DNA of 33,203 nucleotides, from positions 1 through 33,203 of the forward strand of contig JAAMPI010000528.1 of assembly GCA_013054445.1 (NCBI GenBank), written 5' to 3'. Below are positions 19,657 to 31,946 of this stretch, piece by piece (within the stretch, counting starts at the first letter, position 1; every line of letters starts with the position of its first letter). Both the position numbers and the translations under genes were made by a program. The notes beneath the pieces are model-generated. The model worked only from the letters and a program-made list of their open reading frames with translations, was not told the DNA's origin and searched no databases. The DNA comes from Cudoniella acicularis. Its lineage: Eukaryota; Ascomycota; Leotiomycetes; Helotiales; Helotiaceae.

Positions 19657-21414
19657 GTTTCTTGGTTGTCCTCTAATAAATTTTTTTGAAAGGAAGTGAA
19701 GTGAGATGCTGATGCGTGTTATTAGCCGAGCAAAAGAATTATAACTTAATATTTGTACTCGAAAAAAGTTGCCGTCGGGTTGAAGCAGCGAAATATCAAA
19801 CCAGGAGCAGATAGAAACAATTTATATCAAAGCTTATATTAGAAAAAGTTGCTTACTCCCTGGTGATCTTCGCCCTTGCGTACGCGTAAGAGGCTACTTT
19901 CAGCGTGGCTTTGTTTTTGGCTCAGGAAGCGGCTTCTTTCGTAAAGGATTAGTTTTAATCGAGATCCACCAATTAGAGCACGTCCCAGCGTTGCACCGTT
20001 ACAGTCGTAATCCTGCAGGCGCGGGGTGACGTGACCTTATTTACTTAAACGAAATGCGACTAATGCTTGTTTTGGCTTCTAATTAGTGTAAGCTTGATCT
20101 CATCTTATCTCATCTCATCAAACCCGAAAACATATGTGTTGTTTTCGAAATTATAGGCATAGATGATTTTGAAAAACACCATTTAGAACTTGTCTGGATC
20201 TTAAAATTCTATCCCCCCCCCCCGGTGACGGACGGAAGGAAGGAAGGAGGCTTAATTAGCCGGCCCCAGGCATCTACAATACTGGCCAGTTTCCTCCTCC
20301 GCGCCGAACAAATTTCACCACCGAGTTATTTTCACACCATATTAAAGACTCGCCGAATTCCTTTCCTCATCTAAACTTAATCTCCAAAACATTCACTTTC
20401 ACAAAGTCAGGTTTCAGCGTTCGTGATGTGTGATAGGGAGATGTCGAGTCACGAGTCTTACTTTTGTGCTCCGTATAGATATTAATACGAATCACACCAT
20501 AGATGGCAACAGTCAGCTTCGCCGTTCAAGTGAAAAAATTAGAAACGGATGCGTAGATAGATGATTCGTGCTCGAATAAAATCACTTGATTATTAACTGA
20601 TAAAAAAAAATTCAAGCGACGAAATGCTTTCGTTAATTAATATATATAAATTATTATTAAATTCCTATTATATACTATTTTCCCCTCTCCTTTTTAATTA
20701 CTTGGGGAAAAAAAAAACAAGGAACTAATAAAATACTTATACTTATATAAGATTACCTATTAAATTCATAAATGCCTTTTTTATAAGCAACGAAATGTTT
20801 TCCATAATCAGTTTCCCGCTCTCTATTCACCACTCACCCCAAAAAATAAACTTGAAAATAGTAAAGTACTTGTCCTCGTATGAGCTTTCTTAATTGTTAA
20901 ATTCATAAATATTTCTTTTTAACCGATGACGAGTTGCTTTCCTCAATCAGTATATATAGATAGATCTTTTACAAATTCGAATTCGTAAAACTTCCCTATT
21001 ACCCCTCTCCCTTTTAAGGACAACATATATGTCCGTAGAGGGAATCTAAGTTCAAAACTTTAACTAACCACGAGAAGACTAGACGATTGATTTATAATTT
21101 TCTTACTCGTATTTTAAAAATAAGTCAGCATAAAAGACGAATGTTAAGATATATCTAGCTTTCTTTGTATTTAATAGTAAGTGTAAGAGCCAAAAAAAGT
21201 AAATGGTATTGTCAGCCCACGCTATGTTTCGTTCACAATCAGACTGCTATGCCTCCCCTCCTTGTCCCTAACCCCCAAACGCCTAATTTACAGAAAGATA
21301 CAGAAAGACGCACAACGCTATCCAAAATACCTTATGCACCATGCATCATGAAAAAAAAACCAGCCAGGAAAGCCAAATACCATTCTTGACTCACGCGCAC
21401 GCACGCTTGCACGC
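19657..21414. other. Intergenic region with AT-rich degenerate repeats
   Basis: No gene is supported over about 1.75 kb. It holds the esterase promoter, a C-tract at about 20213-20223, a GGAA microsatellite near 20231 and the degenerate tandem repeat at about 20590-20960. Confidence 0.5.
20590..20960. repeat. Degenerate AT-rich tandem repeat, about three copies
   Basis: Related blocks recur at about 20600, 20760-20812 and 20898-20952. Each has a TTAAATTCATAAAT- or TTCAAGCGAC-like lead, a (G/A)CGAAATGCTTTC- or GAGTTGCTTTCC-like centre and an AATCAGTTT/AATTAATAT-type end. CCCCTCTCC(C/T)TTTT also recurs near 20682 and 21002. Differences are mostly C-to-T or G-to-A, compatible with RIP on a duplicated sequence. 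Confidence 0.35.
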
Positions 21415-24400
21415 TCAAGAACTTCTCGACGGTTCTTTCTTTTTCTTCGCAACCGCCTCCTTCAACACCTTTAGCCTCTCCTCTGTCACCCGAATAGCAG
21501 CATCCACCTCCCTCTCCTCCATCTTTTCGTTCCGGATTTTCTCTTCGAGGGTCTTGGCTTCGATGGGCATCTTCCCAACGTCCCTTAGTTGATCCAGGCC
21601 AACTCTGTCTTCCAGCCATTCCCACAGCTCGCTTTCCTCCCTCCTCCATATCTCCTCATATGCGGCAATCCTGTCAGGAGTGCCGAGGAAACCCATCCCC
21701 ACATCCCTGCTCCCACCGCGACCTGAGAAGCCAAATCGGAACCAGCTTGCTACTAACAAGCCGACGAACAGACCATACATCATATTGCCAGTCATTAGTG
21801 GCCCCACGATATCGAAAACCGGACCCAGTACTGGACGCGCTGGTTCGAATAGACCCCAGTCTTCAGCGGCTGGCTTGGTGTCTGCGGCACCGTCGGTTGC
21901 CTTGGTGATGCTTCTATTTTCACGTCCTTTCCGACCTTTCTTCTTGCCTTTCCCAGTGGTAGTGACTGTAGGACGGCGGGATGAAACAGCCGCTTTCAGC
22001 GCGGCAACAATGTCTTTCGAGTATTGGACTTGGCCATCATTCGCACCCTTCTCAATTGGACCTGTCCTAGGTTAGCAAAGGCGACCTCGGGAGAAATACA
22101 CAACATACCCTTTAACCAACTCTTGCCAGTCCACTCGATGGCACAATTGACCTGAAGCCTTGTGGCATTACCTTCAGCCCACGAGAAACAATATTTTGTC
22201 TTGACACTGAAAACATTTCCACTCGGAACATCTGGAGTCTGTGTTGAGATTGTTACAGACACGGCCTTGTCCAAATCCATCGAATCCAAAGTCTCAGTAC
22301 ATATACATTTGGTTTGTCTAGGCCCGATAGATCCACTCAAGGGTTTGATGTATGAGTAATTTCGAACCTTGTTGTCCTGTCCCAGTGGCAGCGCTGATTT
22401 ATCTTCCATTGTTAACTCGAGGCATTTCTGCTCTCCTGTCAACCAGTTTCGCATCCAGGTGACTGATGCTGGACCAAACATTAAACTATAAATTTTGCCG
22501 AGTGGGGCTTGAATAACCTCATCCGCAAGTACTTTGGGGTAATGGGTTTCTTGATCTGTACAACTTGTTGGAGAATGTGTTGCTGGGCCAGGAAAATCGT
22601 TGGACGTAAGGGCCGCAGCTTCATCTTTGCTTTTCTCTGTTGGAGCACCATTCGTCACGACTGCCGCTGAAGCTTTCCTGCTGACAATCTTCTCCGCAAC
22701 TTCGCTCTCAGCCACACTTCCGTCAGCTTGAGTGAAGCTCATTCCATCCTCATCATCTTCATCTTCGTCATAGATCTCATCACCCTCTTCGCCCTCACTA
22801 TCAGATTCCGAACCACTTTGGCTTCCCGGCTGGGCGCTTCCATCATATTTCTCGGTCTTATCCCCACCACCAGTTTCTTCAATGCTCACTCCATTTAGTG
22901 AACTTCGTAGACTAGGGTGGCCAAGCTTCCAGATACCAACAATCAGGTCGTATGTTGAGTCTCGACTGGTAAAGCTTGCGAAAATGTTTTTCGCATGAAG
23001 TGTGGATATCATAAGACCATTCTTGAATACCAGAGCGGTACTTCGTTTCTCTACCGAGACAATCTCATCGAAACTCATGACCAATGTTGTGACCCAACCA
23101 AAGATATTACTGCTGAAACATAGGTGGCCTTCTGAGACATAGAGACGTCCATGCGCAAGAATTTCTCTTTGCAAGGCGCAGCTGTAGTCTTCGATCAAGT
23201 AGTCATCTTCTGGTACACTTCGGAACAGATTGTGAAAATCGCGATTTCGTTTCTTGCTTGCAACAGCAAATCCGGTAATTTTTGGTTGTCCAGACTTCGG
23301 ATCCGATAGGGAAGTATTGGCAGCCACGATGGCAGCTCCAGTTGTGGTACCTGTGGCCGCAGAACTTCCACGCTTCCTACGACTGAAACCTGCACTTCGG
23401 ATGCTGCCGCTTCGCTGGATGCCAACTTTGCCCTCAAAGACACTGCCGTTGGGCGGTGTCTGATCCCCGGCGACCGATGGCTCATATCCTGATCGCGGCA
23501 ATGCAAAAGGCAGATTTTCTTCAACATTTGGAGCGACAACAGAATCTCCAATATCCCCCGAGGTAGAGCCTCCGTCCATAGCACGGCTCGTGGATAAATC
23601 TTCGGGATACGATTCCGATCTGCCTCTTGACTCCTCTGGGAATTTTGAACCAACTGGAGTATTTGCACCGCTGTTGTTCTCCGAAATCCCCAGAGCACTT
23701 AAGCTCAGGTCCCCCATACCTAAAGTCTTCACTGCCAGCTCCTTCGCCCCCGCTGGAGTGTCTGAAGTTATTTCGTCCGCCAATGTTTCGACTTCGGGGC
23801 CTTCAACTATCTCCTTCAGTTCCTGTGTGCCGCTCCTGGTTCTATTCGCACCCCCGGCTACTGAAGTGTTCGCTATGCTGTTGCTCAAAGTGTTTGCGGC
23901 GTTCTGGGCGGCTGAAAATACCGAAGAGAAGAAGCCCCCTTGGCCAGGAGTGCTAGATCCGTTTTCAGGCGTCGGAGTAAGTGGCGCAGATGTAATATTC
24001 GACAACTTACTCGGGACAAGACTGGTGGTGCTAGCTGATCCTGATCTCCCTCTTCGATGTGATATCATGTTCCCCGAAGGGGATGTCACCACATTTGAAT
24101 TCGAGCTTGTAGATATTGGCTCTGAGGCACCTCGATCTCGATTGTTTGCGAAACGAGGCAAGCTGTTTTCCGTTGGGGTCGGAGGGGTATTAACGATTAT
24201 AGGCGCTTGATTGTCGCTTGGGGGAGGCGTTGAAGGCGGGGCATGCGTATCTATCGGCTGGAGTTTGGCAGTTCGTGGCCTCTCTGGTGAAGAGCTGGCT
24301 GATTCCGACTGTGATCCTTGTTTGTCAAATATCCTCGATACCACACTCCCGCGCCTGCTGCCGCCCGTCTCCTTTTCTCTCTCCTGCAGCGCGCCTACCC

Positions 24401-25557
24401 CACCCCCTCCAGCCTTCCGCTCTGGGCTATTGTTCGAATCTATTCCCCGGCGCGGCTTCAAGGCCTCCTTTAATCTGCCAACCGGCGAAGGTGAGCGCTT
24501 CTCAGACCCGTTGGCGGGAGTTCTTAGGGTGTCAGACAGCGACGTGGTCGACTGGGAGGCAGCCAGGGCTGTGACTTTCTGAGGAGCCTTTGAAGATCGC
24601 GCGCCGTCGAATTGAAAGCTAGAGAGCGACACGTCGGGGACGATAGACGCTTGCACCAGCGGTGAAGACGTGGTGAGGTATCTGATATGGGACGGATGTG
24701 TTGATAAAGGAGGCGGCGTGTCGAAGGGTCTACGTAGGCAATCGGGTTAACGAGCGAATGCGAAGCGATCGTATAGGATCCGAGGGAGAAGGAAGGGATC
24801 AATGCAGTACAGGATTTATGCAGAGGGCTGTTCGAGGCACCAAAGGGCTGATGAGATTATGGAGAAAAGCAAGCATGGACCCTGAGCTGTTGTGCAGAGC
24901 GGTATGAAGTGAAGAGGCGTGGGGCGTGAAGTGTCAAGGCAGAAATCTTGCGATGGAAGTTGAATGGAAGGTTCGGCAGCTTCCAATTCGCTTCCCCTTG
25001 CGGCTGACTCTGTGACAACACAACGGTCTATCGATACCGATAGAGACCCAGGGAGAGAAATTCAGGAGAAACAAAACCAGTGGCAGCCGCGATGGTGATG
25101 GCGGGCGGACAAAAGAAATGTGCACTTACGAGTCTGGATCCGAGTCGTATGTGATTAGACTGCTTCCGTCGCCGTCGCTATCGCCATTACCACTCACAAA
25201 ACTACACCGACTCTCGTTTCCCAAGGTTCCTCTCTCTGCAACACTGCGACCACGAGCAACCTCCTCCCTCGCCCGTAGCTCGTCTCCCTTCTCTTGTTTC
25301 TTCCGCCGTCGCTTCGATGTAATACCCTTTGGCACAAGCTTCTTGATTCCGCTGGGCTCGTCGTTATTGTCTTCGGAGACTCCACTGCGACTCTTGAGTT
25401 TCTCGATTGCGTCTTCCAGCGACGCTCGCAGGCCATGACTATCGCTCTCTGAACTGACCATCGAATTCGATCCCGAACTTCTCCCTTTCTTCTCTCGAGT
25501 GCGCGTTTTGGAGAATATTTGGGCCAATCTCGAGGGCGAATCTGATCGTTCAGACAT
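21415..25557 (-). CDS. LAM-family sterol-transfer protein (GRAM + VASt domains)
   Basis: Three minus-strand exons: 25557-25130, 24729-22109 and 22061-21415, giving about 1231 residues. The start is set at the ATG before SERSDSPSRLAQIFSK; an ATG 12 codons upstream is possible. The order is a long, low-complexity Ser/Pro-rich N terminus with basic KRRRKKQEK; a GRAM domain about residues 636-747 (FHNLFRSVPEDDYLIEDYSC, FSSNIFGWVTTLVM); an acidic linker; a VASt domain about 869-1040 (THYPKVLADEVIQAPLGKIY, RNYSYIKPLSGSIGP, KYCFSWAEG); then a membrane helix about 1107-1125 and a charged, coiled-coil-like tail. This is the layout of yeast Lam/Ysp and animal GRAMD1 (Aster) proteins, which sit in the ER at contact sites and move sterol between membranes. 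The 47-nt intron 2 restores VASt to GPIEKGAND; intron 1 is 400 nt, unusually long. Confidence 0.93.
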
Positions 25558-27214
25558 GTTGGTAGGCTGCCTGGGTATCACCAGTGGTATCAATCAAACC
25601 TCGCGAATGGGAGAGTAAAGAGCTTGCAATCCATAAAGGTCATCGAGGTGAATGCATTTCCAAATTGCAGACGTCGTCAAGCAGAGAATTGAGCAGTCGA
25701 AAAGCTTCAGTGTCTGGGAGTGGAGGAAGCCTCCATCGTCATCTTGGGGCGTTCTAGATGACTATCGGGCTAAAGCCTCGTGATAGCCTTGATATGGAAA
25801 TCACCTCTCCACACTGTGCCTGCCCCGATAAGCTACACTTGGTCGAAGGACACTTTTAGTATTTATGGTAAGACTTCTAGGAGTCTTGAGGTTTGCTTTA
25901 ACTGCAAATGCAATTCTTCTTCGCCTCTTGCCGATGCGATGCGGATTGTTGCCTCTGTTAAACGTCAAAACACAGCTCACGTCATTGGCCTGCATTACCC
26001 CGGATTGGCGTTCAGATCAGACTTTGGAACTGCTTCTTTTGAATATGACAGGTGCAGCACCTTGCAATTCCTTTTAGTTATGTTTCATGTTAATAACTAC
26101 GTAGCTTTTTTACCATCTTCCTCGAGGAGTAGCATTCGCTGCTATGTCGAGTTAGACATCTATGTCATACCGTCTCAATTGTTGAACTGACATCATCCTT
26201 CCAAACAAACCATTGCCGACGTAGGGTTCTCATTGTCTCTGCCAGAAGAGTCGATAAACTTGATTCGAATCAGTTACAGTAGTAGTTCATCGTTCTAGAG
26301 CTCCCACCCTGGATTATGCATAATTATATGCAATCCCCACTCTGCGGCTAGGTTTATGCGCAGTCGTTTTGTGCAAGCCCCAACAGCCTCGGCCCGGCTA
26401 TTAATCCCGGCCTTTCAGCCATACACCGTCCACCTCATTCTCACACGATCTCTCATCTCAGCTTTCTTATTCGTCAACTTCACGGCATCTCCGAGCCCCT
26501 TTCGGCTTTCACAACCGGAGCCCACGAATTTGGATTTAAACTCGGAATGAAATAAATGAGTCTCCACGAGAACGCTTCATTCTCCACGGCACTTTTCAGT
26601 TTCCGGATTTTTCAATAATTCCAAAAAGCTTTGCTTGCGCACAGCTGACGCGTGTTTTCATCGGCCAGAAATGGCACTCTTTTAGGACAACGAATGGTTA
26701 CACCGCCTTGAAGATCCACCGACTTCTCCGGCGCTTACTGACACTTTCGGAAATTCTTTTGCTTATCGACCCCTCCACGTGCGATTGGCACTGACGATGG
26801 CTCCAGGGTGGCCATCACAACTCCAAGAGCCCCGGTTTGCCATTGGTAGAAGTATGGGGATGTGCAACCGCATCTAGTCAGGTACACCATCTTAGCGGGC
26901 CCTAAACCCAATATAACCTTACTATCATCCGTGATCTCATCGGTCACACGAAAGGTAGGTGAGGCGGAGCGCCTTTTTATTCGGTATGTACCCGCTGCAA
27001 GTAATTGAGGGGCGGCTTGGAAATGTGGAAGAACACCTTGAACTAAAAAATGTGCTTGTGACAACTCAAAAGAAAGCAATGGGTACCTGTACCCCCCCGG
27101 ATAAACTTTGTAGCCGTTGAAGTCAACGGTTGTTTTTGGATACTTAAACTTGATGGTCCCCTAAGTCAAGTGTTGAACCAGCTTTTTGTATCTTTGAGAA
27201 TTTTCGGTACAAGA
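25558..27214. other. Intergenic region between LAM and phospholipase genes
   Basis: No gene is supported in about 1.65 kb. Open frames at 25780-26190 (plus) and 26735-27079 (minus) have no recognisable family and no splice context. The two ends should contain the divergent promoters of the flanking genes. Confidence 0.5.
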
Positions 27215-29036
27215 ATGTTTTGCCCACTCCTCCTTTCTCTGTTTCTGTCCACCGCGGCGGCGACTTCGGCCTATGCTCCCATAACAGCGACGTGCCCTTC
27301 TGGGTCTCTAGTCCGAGCTGCAAGCGGTCTCTCAGACAGTGAAGAAACTTACAGAGTTGGAAGGAAGGCTGTGGCTGATGTTGCTTTGAAGGCTTGGTTG
27401 GAAAAGACAGATTCAGGTTTCGGGACTGCTGATTTACCAACGGTGAGATTGGAGTGAGAATACATTTAAAGTGAAGACTGATGGTAGCAGGTTGCTTTGG
27501 CGAATAGCGGTGGAGGCTATCGAGCTATGTTACTAGGCGGCGGAGTAATCCAAGCGCTTGATGGGCGAGATAGCAGTGTTAGCACAAGTGGCCTCTACCA
27601 AGCCTTGACATATCAAGCAGGACTCTCTGGAGGCGGCTGGATGTTAACATCTCTTGCGGGCAACAATTATCCCACCATCAGTTATTTGCTGAATAATTTA
27701 TGGAAAGAGGCTCTCCGAGACAGTATACTGGATCCAGAATTCCTGTTGGCGGCAGTTGCATATAGTAAGTCTTTTGGGAATATTTTTGAAGTTTTTAATC
27801 CCGAAATGTTGCAGTTTCGAGGACAAATATTTTCCTTCTTGGCGACTGGTCCTGAAGTTTTCCTGTTTTGTGATGCCTTGATTACCCATGCTTGTAGCTC
27901 ATGCTAACATCTCATAAGCTGAAATCGCGGATGACGTTTTCGCCAAAGATGCAGCAGGATATGACACAACCATTGTTGATCCTTATGGCAGACTTCTGGG
28001 TTATCAACTCTACGAAGGGTCTGATGGCGGGGTTGCCAAAACCCTCTCTTCCATCACCACCCTCTCAAACTTCGTCTCTCTCTCCGTCCCGTACCCAATT
28101 CTTACTGCCCTGGGTGCCAAAGTCTGGCTGGGAGAATGCACACCCGGCCCAAACGCAACAACCTACGAACTCACTCCCTATGAATTCGGCAGCTGGGACA
28201 GCGACCTCAGCGCCTTCATGCAAACCAGCTACCTCGGAACCTCCATGAAAAATGGAATACCAACCACCTCCCTCTGCACCAAAGACTACGACAACCTCGG
28301 CTTCATCGCCGCCACCTCAAGCAACATCTGGAGCACACTCTGCCTTAGCGTCCCCGTCCCCGAAAACTCTAGCTCCAGCCTCGCCGACACCCTCGCCGCC
28401 ATCGTCGACGAAGCGCACGAAATCACCACTTCGGACGAATACGCTCGCTACCCCAACCCCTTTTATGAATACCAATCCTCTACTCAGGTCCCCAACTCTG
28501 CAAACGATATCACGGCGCAGGAAGTTCTGAGTTTGGTTGATGGCGGCCAGGCTTTGCAGAATAATCCCGTTTTCCCGTTCTTGCAACCCGCTCGCAACGT
28601 TTCCGTACTTCTCGTGAACGACAATTCAGACGATACTTCGGATATCTGGCCCAATGGAACCGAAATCCTCACAACATACGTGCAATCATTCAACCACAAC
28701 CTCACACGAATGCCTTACATCCCTCCGGTCGCCACCTTCCTCTCCCAAGGACTCAACAAACGCGCGACTTTTTTCGGCTGCAATGATACATCCAAGGTCA
28801 CGATTGTGTACCTCCCAAATTACAATTTCACGTATGATAGTAATAAGAGCACGGCACAGCTGATTTATAGTGAGAGTGAGAGCGAGAGTATGGTGCAGAA
28901 TGGTGGGGAAATCGCGACGCAGGGGGGAAAGGAGGGGTGGGGGCTTTGTTTGGCGTGTGCGATTATGATGAAGAGTGGGCAGGCTTTGCCGGGGGGTTGT
29001 GCGGCGTGCTTTGAGGAGTATTGTTATTATGAATAA
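27215..29036 (+). CDS. Secreted lysophospholipase (phospholipase B family)
   Basis: Exons 27215-27442, 27491-27764 and 27919-29036 give 539 residues. A signal peptide starts at MFCPLLLSLFLSTAAATSA; an ATG 15 codons upstream would spoil it. Catalytic motifs of the cPLA2/PLB fold are all present: SGGGYRAML (oxyanion and arginine, residues 82-90), GLSGGGW with nucleophile Ser122, and LVDGGQALQNNP with catalytic Asp375. Many N-glycosylation sequons occur, and there is a Cys-rich C terminus (LCLACAIM.., GGCAACFEEYC). The enzyme removes acyl chains from phospholipids and lysophospholipids outside the cell. The length is somewhat below that of typical fungal PLBs, and no GPI-anchor signal is seen, so it is probably released. 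Intron 1 is 48 nt; intron 2 is 154 nt with a GCTAAC branch site. Confidence 0.93.
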
Positions 29037-29496
29037 GGGAATGAGTCATGAGTTACAAGTTTGGGGTTTAATATTTATATATTAATAAAGAAATCTTTAT
29101 ACGTTCAAGTATCGATAACACCTAACATTCAACCTCCAAGTAAGCAAGTCTCATAAGGGGGGGCGAATCACGTGCTCCCCCCGCTCATCACCGGCTAAGC
29201 TATTTAAAATTTAGCGGCTAGGCATTTAGCGGGGCATTTCTTCAACTCGCAGTCGCAAATTCACAATCATCTCTCTCCACAACACTTTACTCCATTTCTA
29301 TTCCTCTCCACTCACTTCCTGCCCTCTTTGCTTTAGATGTGTAGCCGCGAATAAGTGGTTTTTTTTTCGTTACATATCAACATCACCCACAAGGCTGAAT
29401 TCTTCCCCCGGACCCAACGGACAAGCTCTTATCCTAGCACCTGCTTATGAGTTGACTAAACGAAGGAAAAATTAACATCGCAAAACGAGCCCAATT
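29037..29496. promoter_or_regulatory. HET gene promoter/leader, with phospholipase 3' flank
   Basis: The left part is the presumed 3' UTR of the phospholipase gene. From about 29138 lies a sequence with G-runs, a CACGTG palindrome (about 29169), C-runs and a pyrimidine-rich leader including CAACTCGCAGTCGC. A diverged copy of this block is found beyond the HET gene (see repeat entries). Confidence 0.5.
29138..29350 (+). repeat. Direct repeat flanking the HET gene, copy 1 (upstream)
   Basis: Shared with copy 2 at about 32135-32345: TAAGCAAGT, a G-run, ATCACGTG followed by C-runs, CAACTCGCA(G/A)TCGCAA, a TCTCTCC(A/C) stretch then ACACTT, and a CCACTCA(C/G)TTCCT segment followed by CCTCTTT. Identity is moderate with small indels. 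It covers the presumed HET promoter and 5' UTR. Confidence 0.55.
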
Positions 29497-31946
29497 ATGA
29501 CGCAGGAAGAGCCCTCACGGGTGAAGGGAGAATTGATTGATGGAGAGGTTGAAACAAATGGACAAGAAGAATACTCCGAGCCTGCTCTGCTATCTAGCCC
29601 TAGCTCTCAAGGTTCAGCAGAAAATCGACCCCAAATCAAGCGAAGCCTAGCTGCGGAGAGTTACGAAGAGGAGCGCCTTGCAAAGATACTCGGAATCAGC
29701 AGTTCTAATCCTGGTGCAACCTTTAACAACAGCGAGTCAGCTTCGCCAAGCTCGCTCGATGGTGGTCTCTGCTCGCGATGTGAAGGACTAGATATTAAGA
29801 TCACAGATGAGAAGTGGCGTCCCTTTAGGGTGGTCGCCCGGCTTGGAGATGTGAATCAGCTTCTCAACAGTCCCGAATGCCGTCTTTGTCGACTACTACA
29901 CAAAGTTCGACCAGTCTCATCAACTCCCGATGCACAAGGCTGCTCAGACTGTTCTCTTGTTTTATTCGATGGGAAATGGGCCAAACCGTGGAAAGCAGAG
30001 CCTTCTTTGAGGAGCGTCGAAGGCTCCCGGCGCTCTTCCAGGCCGGGCATCTGTTTTGACACTTTTGCAATGATGGATAATGAGATCATGCTCGGAGTCC
30101 TGGTTTCTAAAGATGTTGAATACCAGAGATCCTATACAGTTCCCTATCTCCATGACCGACTGTACGAAAGTCTTACTAGATCCGGTTACATACGTGTTCT
30201 CAAAGACCGATCTCTCGGGAGCTCGGAATTTTTTGGAGCACAACCCGTTGGATCTCATGTCAACTGGAATTTCTTACGAACATGTATGCATGAATGCGCC
30301 TTCAACCATCCCAATATATGTGAGGGATCTTTCGACGATGCGTATGAGCCTTTGAAAGTCATCGATTGCCGATCTCGGAAAGTTATCAAGTTTCTACATA
30401 ATGCGCAATACCTTGCACTTAGCTATACCTGGGGCTCAGAACAGTCTTCTGAATGCGCCATCGACCATGACGGGTTGCCTGATACGATTCCAACAACCAT
30501 CTCAGACGCAATGGAGGCGACGCTACAGCTAGGGTTTCAGTTCCTCTGGGTGGACAGATACTGCATACCTCAAAATCAAGATGCTATCAAGCACAAAGAG
30601 ATTCGCCATATGGACATGATATATAAAAGGGCGGCTGGAACTATAGTCGCGTGCTCGGGCAAAAGTCCGTGGTATGGCCTTCCAGGCTGTTCATCACGGT
30701 CGCGATCAGGTTCTGGTCGTGTTGCTATCGATGACCGAATTTTTTTCTCAGTGCCCTCAGATCCCCGCTACGAAATCGAAGCCTCGAATTGGATGAGCCG
30801 CGGATGGACGTACCAGGAAGGCCTTTTGTCCAGACGGCGCATATTTTTCACGGAAGACCAGATATATTTTGAGTGCGATGCCAGACATTGTTTCGAATCA
30901 ACTGGCTGTTTGCAAAATAACGTATTCTGGGAAGCCTCTCAGAAAGCTCGCATTTTTTCCATAGGTGGTAGGGCTGTCGGCAGACATGACTTTTACAAGA
31001 CGGTCAATCAATATTCTGGACGGAAGCTTACATACGAATCGGACATTCTCAATGGGGTCTGGGGGGTGCTTCGAACTTTCTGTGATACAAAATACCCGAT
31101 TATCCACTACTGGGGTGTTCCCGTATATGCCAAGCAATCTGGCTACGATTGCATAGCCGGATTTACGTGGGACTTGGTAAGACCCGCTCAGCGACGTGCT
31201 GGCTTTCCAAGTTGGTCTTGGTCGGGATGGATAGGTCAGGTCAAACCCGGGCTTCTGGTGAAGTTGGATCATGATCCTACTGACACTCTGCCTCTCAATC
31301 TCCTGAACATACCTTCTGCAATGACTCCGAGATCCTCGAATATAGTCGAAAAGCCGCAAGATATCCTCCAGATTAACTTGCCAAATACGTTGGAAGAGGA
31401 AATTACCTTGCAGGTTGAACGATCAGGTGGAACTCGAAGTTCCTACCTCGACGGATCATTGCAGTATTTCAACTCTGGGGGTCTGGGCTTGTCTAGCTTC
31501 CTTCACATCAAAGCCTGGATGACACCTGCAACGCTTTCAACCTCTGGAGTTCCAAAAGTTTTACTACCGTACGTGACGGGCCCTTTTTCGATTTCGCTTT
31601 ACACCGCGGTTACGAATCGCTCCGATGGCTGCCGACGATAAAGGAGACCATGCCTCAAGAGTCTGAAAGACCAGATCGCTCGTGCACTGGCATCCTATTA
31701 GCCGTACGCAAACCGTTAGTTGTTCAACGCACCCGGAAAATACATTACGACCTGGAGCCCAATTTTGATCTTGCGGAAGGAGAAACAGTAAACAGTTCTT
31801 GGCTTTGTCTCTTCTTGATTGTCGAGCGCAAGGGGTCTTGGTTCGAACGCATTGGCCTTGCCAAATTTTTGTTTTCGGAGCAGATGAGCGTGCAATCATT
31901 AATTCAAGATCTAAATCTTAAAAAGCAAGAGATTCGCTTGGGGTGA
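29497..31946 (+). CDS. HET-domain (heterokaryon incompatibility) protein, frameshifted near its C terminus
   Basis: The main frame (29497-31641, 714 codons) has an acidic, Ser-rich N terminus, a Cys-pair region (LCSRCEGLDI, ECRLCRLLHK), and the HET domain: YLALSYTWGS, FLWVDRYCIPQNQD, HMDMIYKRAAGTIVACSG, then MSRGWTYQEGLLSRRRIFF. HET proteins trigger programmed death on non-self fusion, or act in related defence. The main frame ends in unrelated residues, while the frame that opens at the T-run at 31584-31588 reads PFFDFALHRGYESLRWLP and later SWLCLFLIVERKGSWFERIG, a typical HET C terminus, to TGA at 31944-31946. One missing T would explain the switch. Either a real frameshift allele or an assembly error is possible. 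If real, the protein loses about 120 residues but keeps the HET domain. Confidence 0.9.

Noticed and set aside
23590..24210. 206-codon plus-strand frame within the sterol-transporter gene
   Set aside because: Antisense shadow of the Ser/Pro-rich linker of the LAM protein.
25780..26190. 136-codon plus-strand frame
   Set aside because: No recognisable domain, uneven composition, and no start or splice context that supports a gene.
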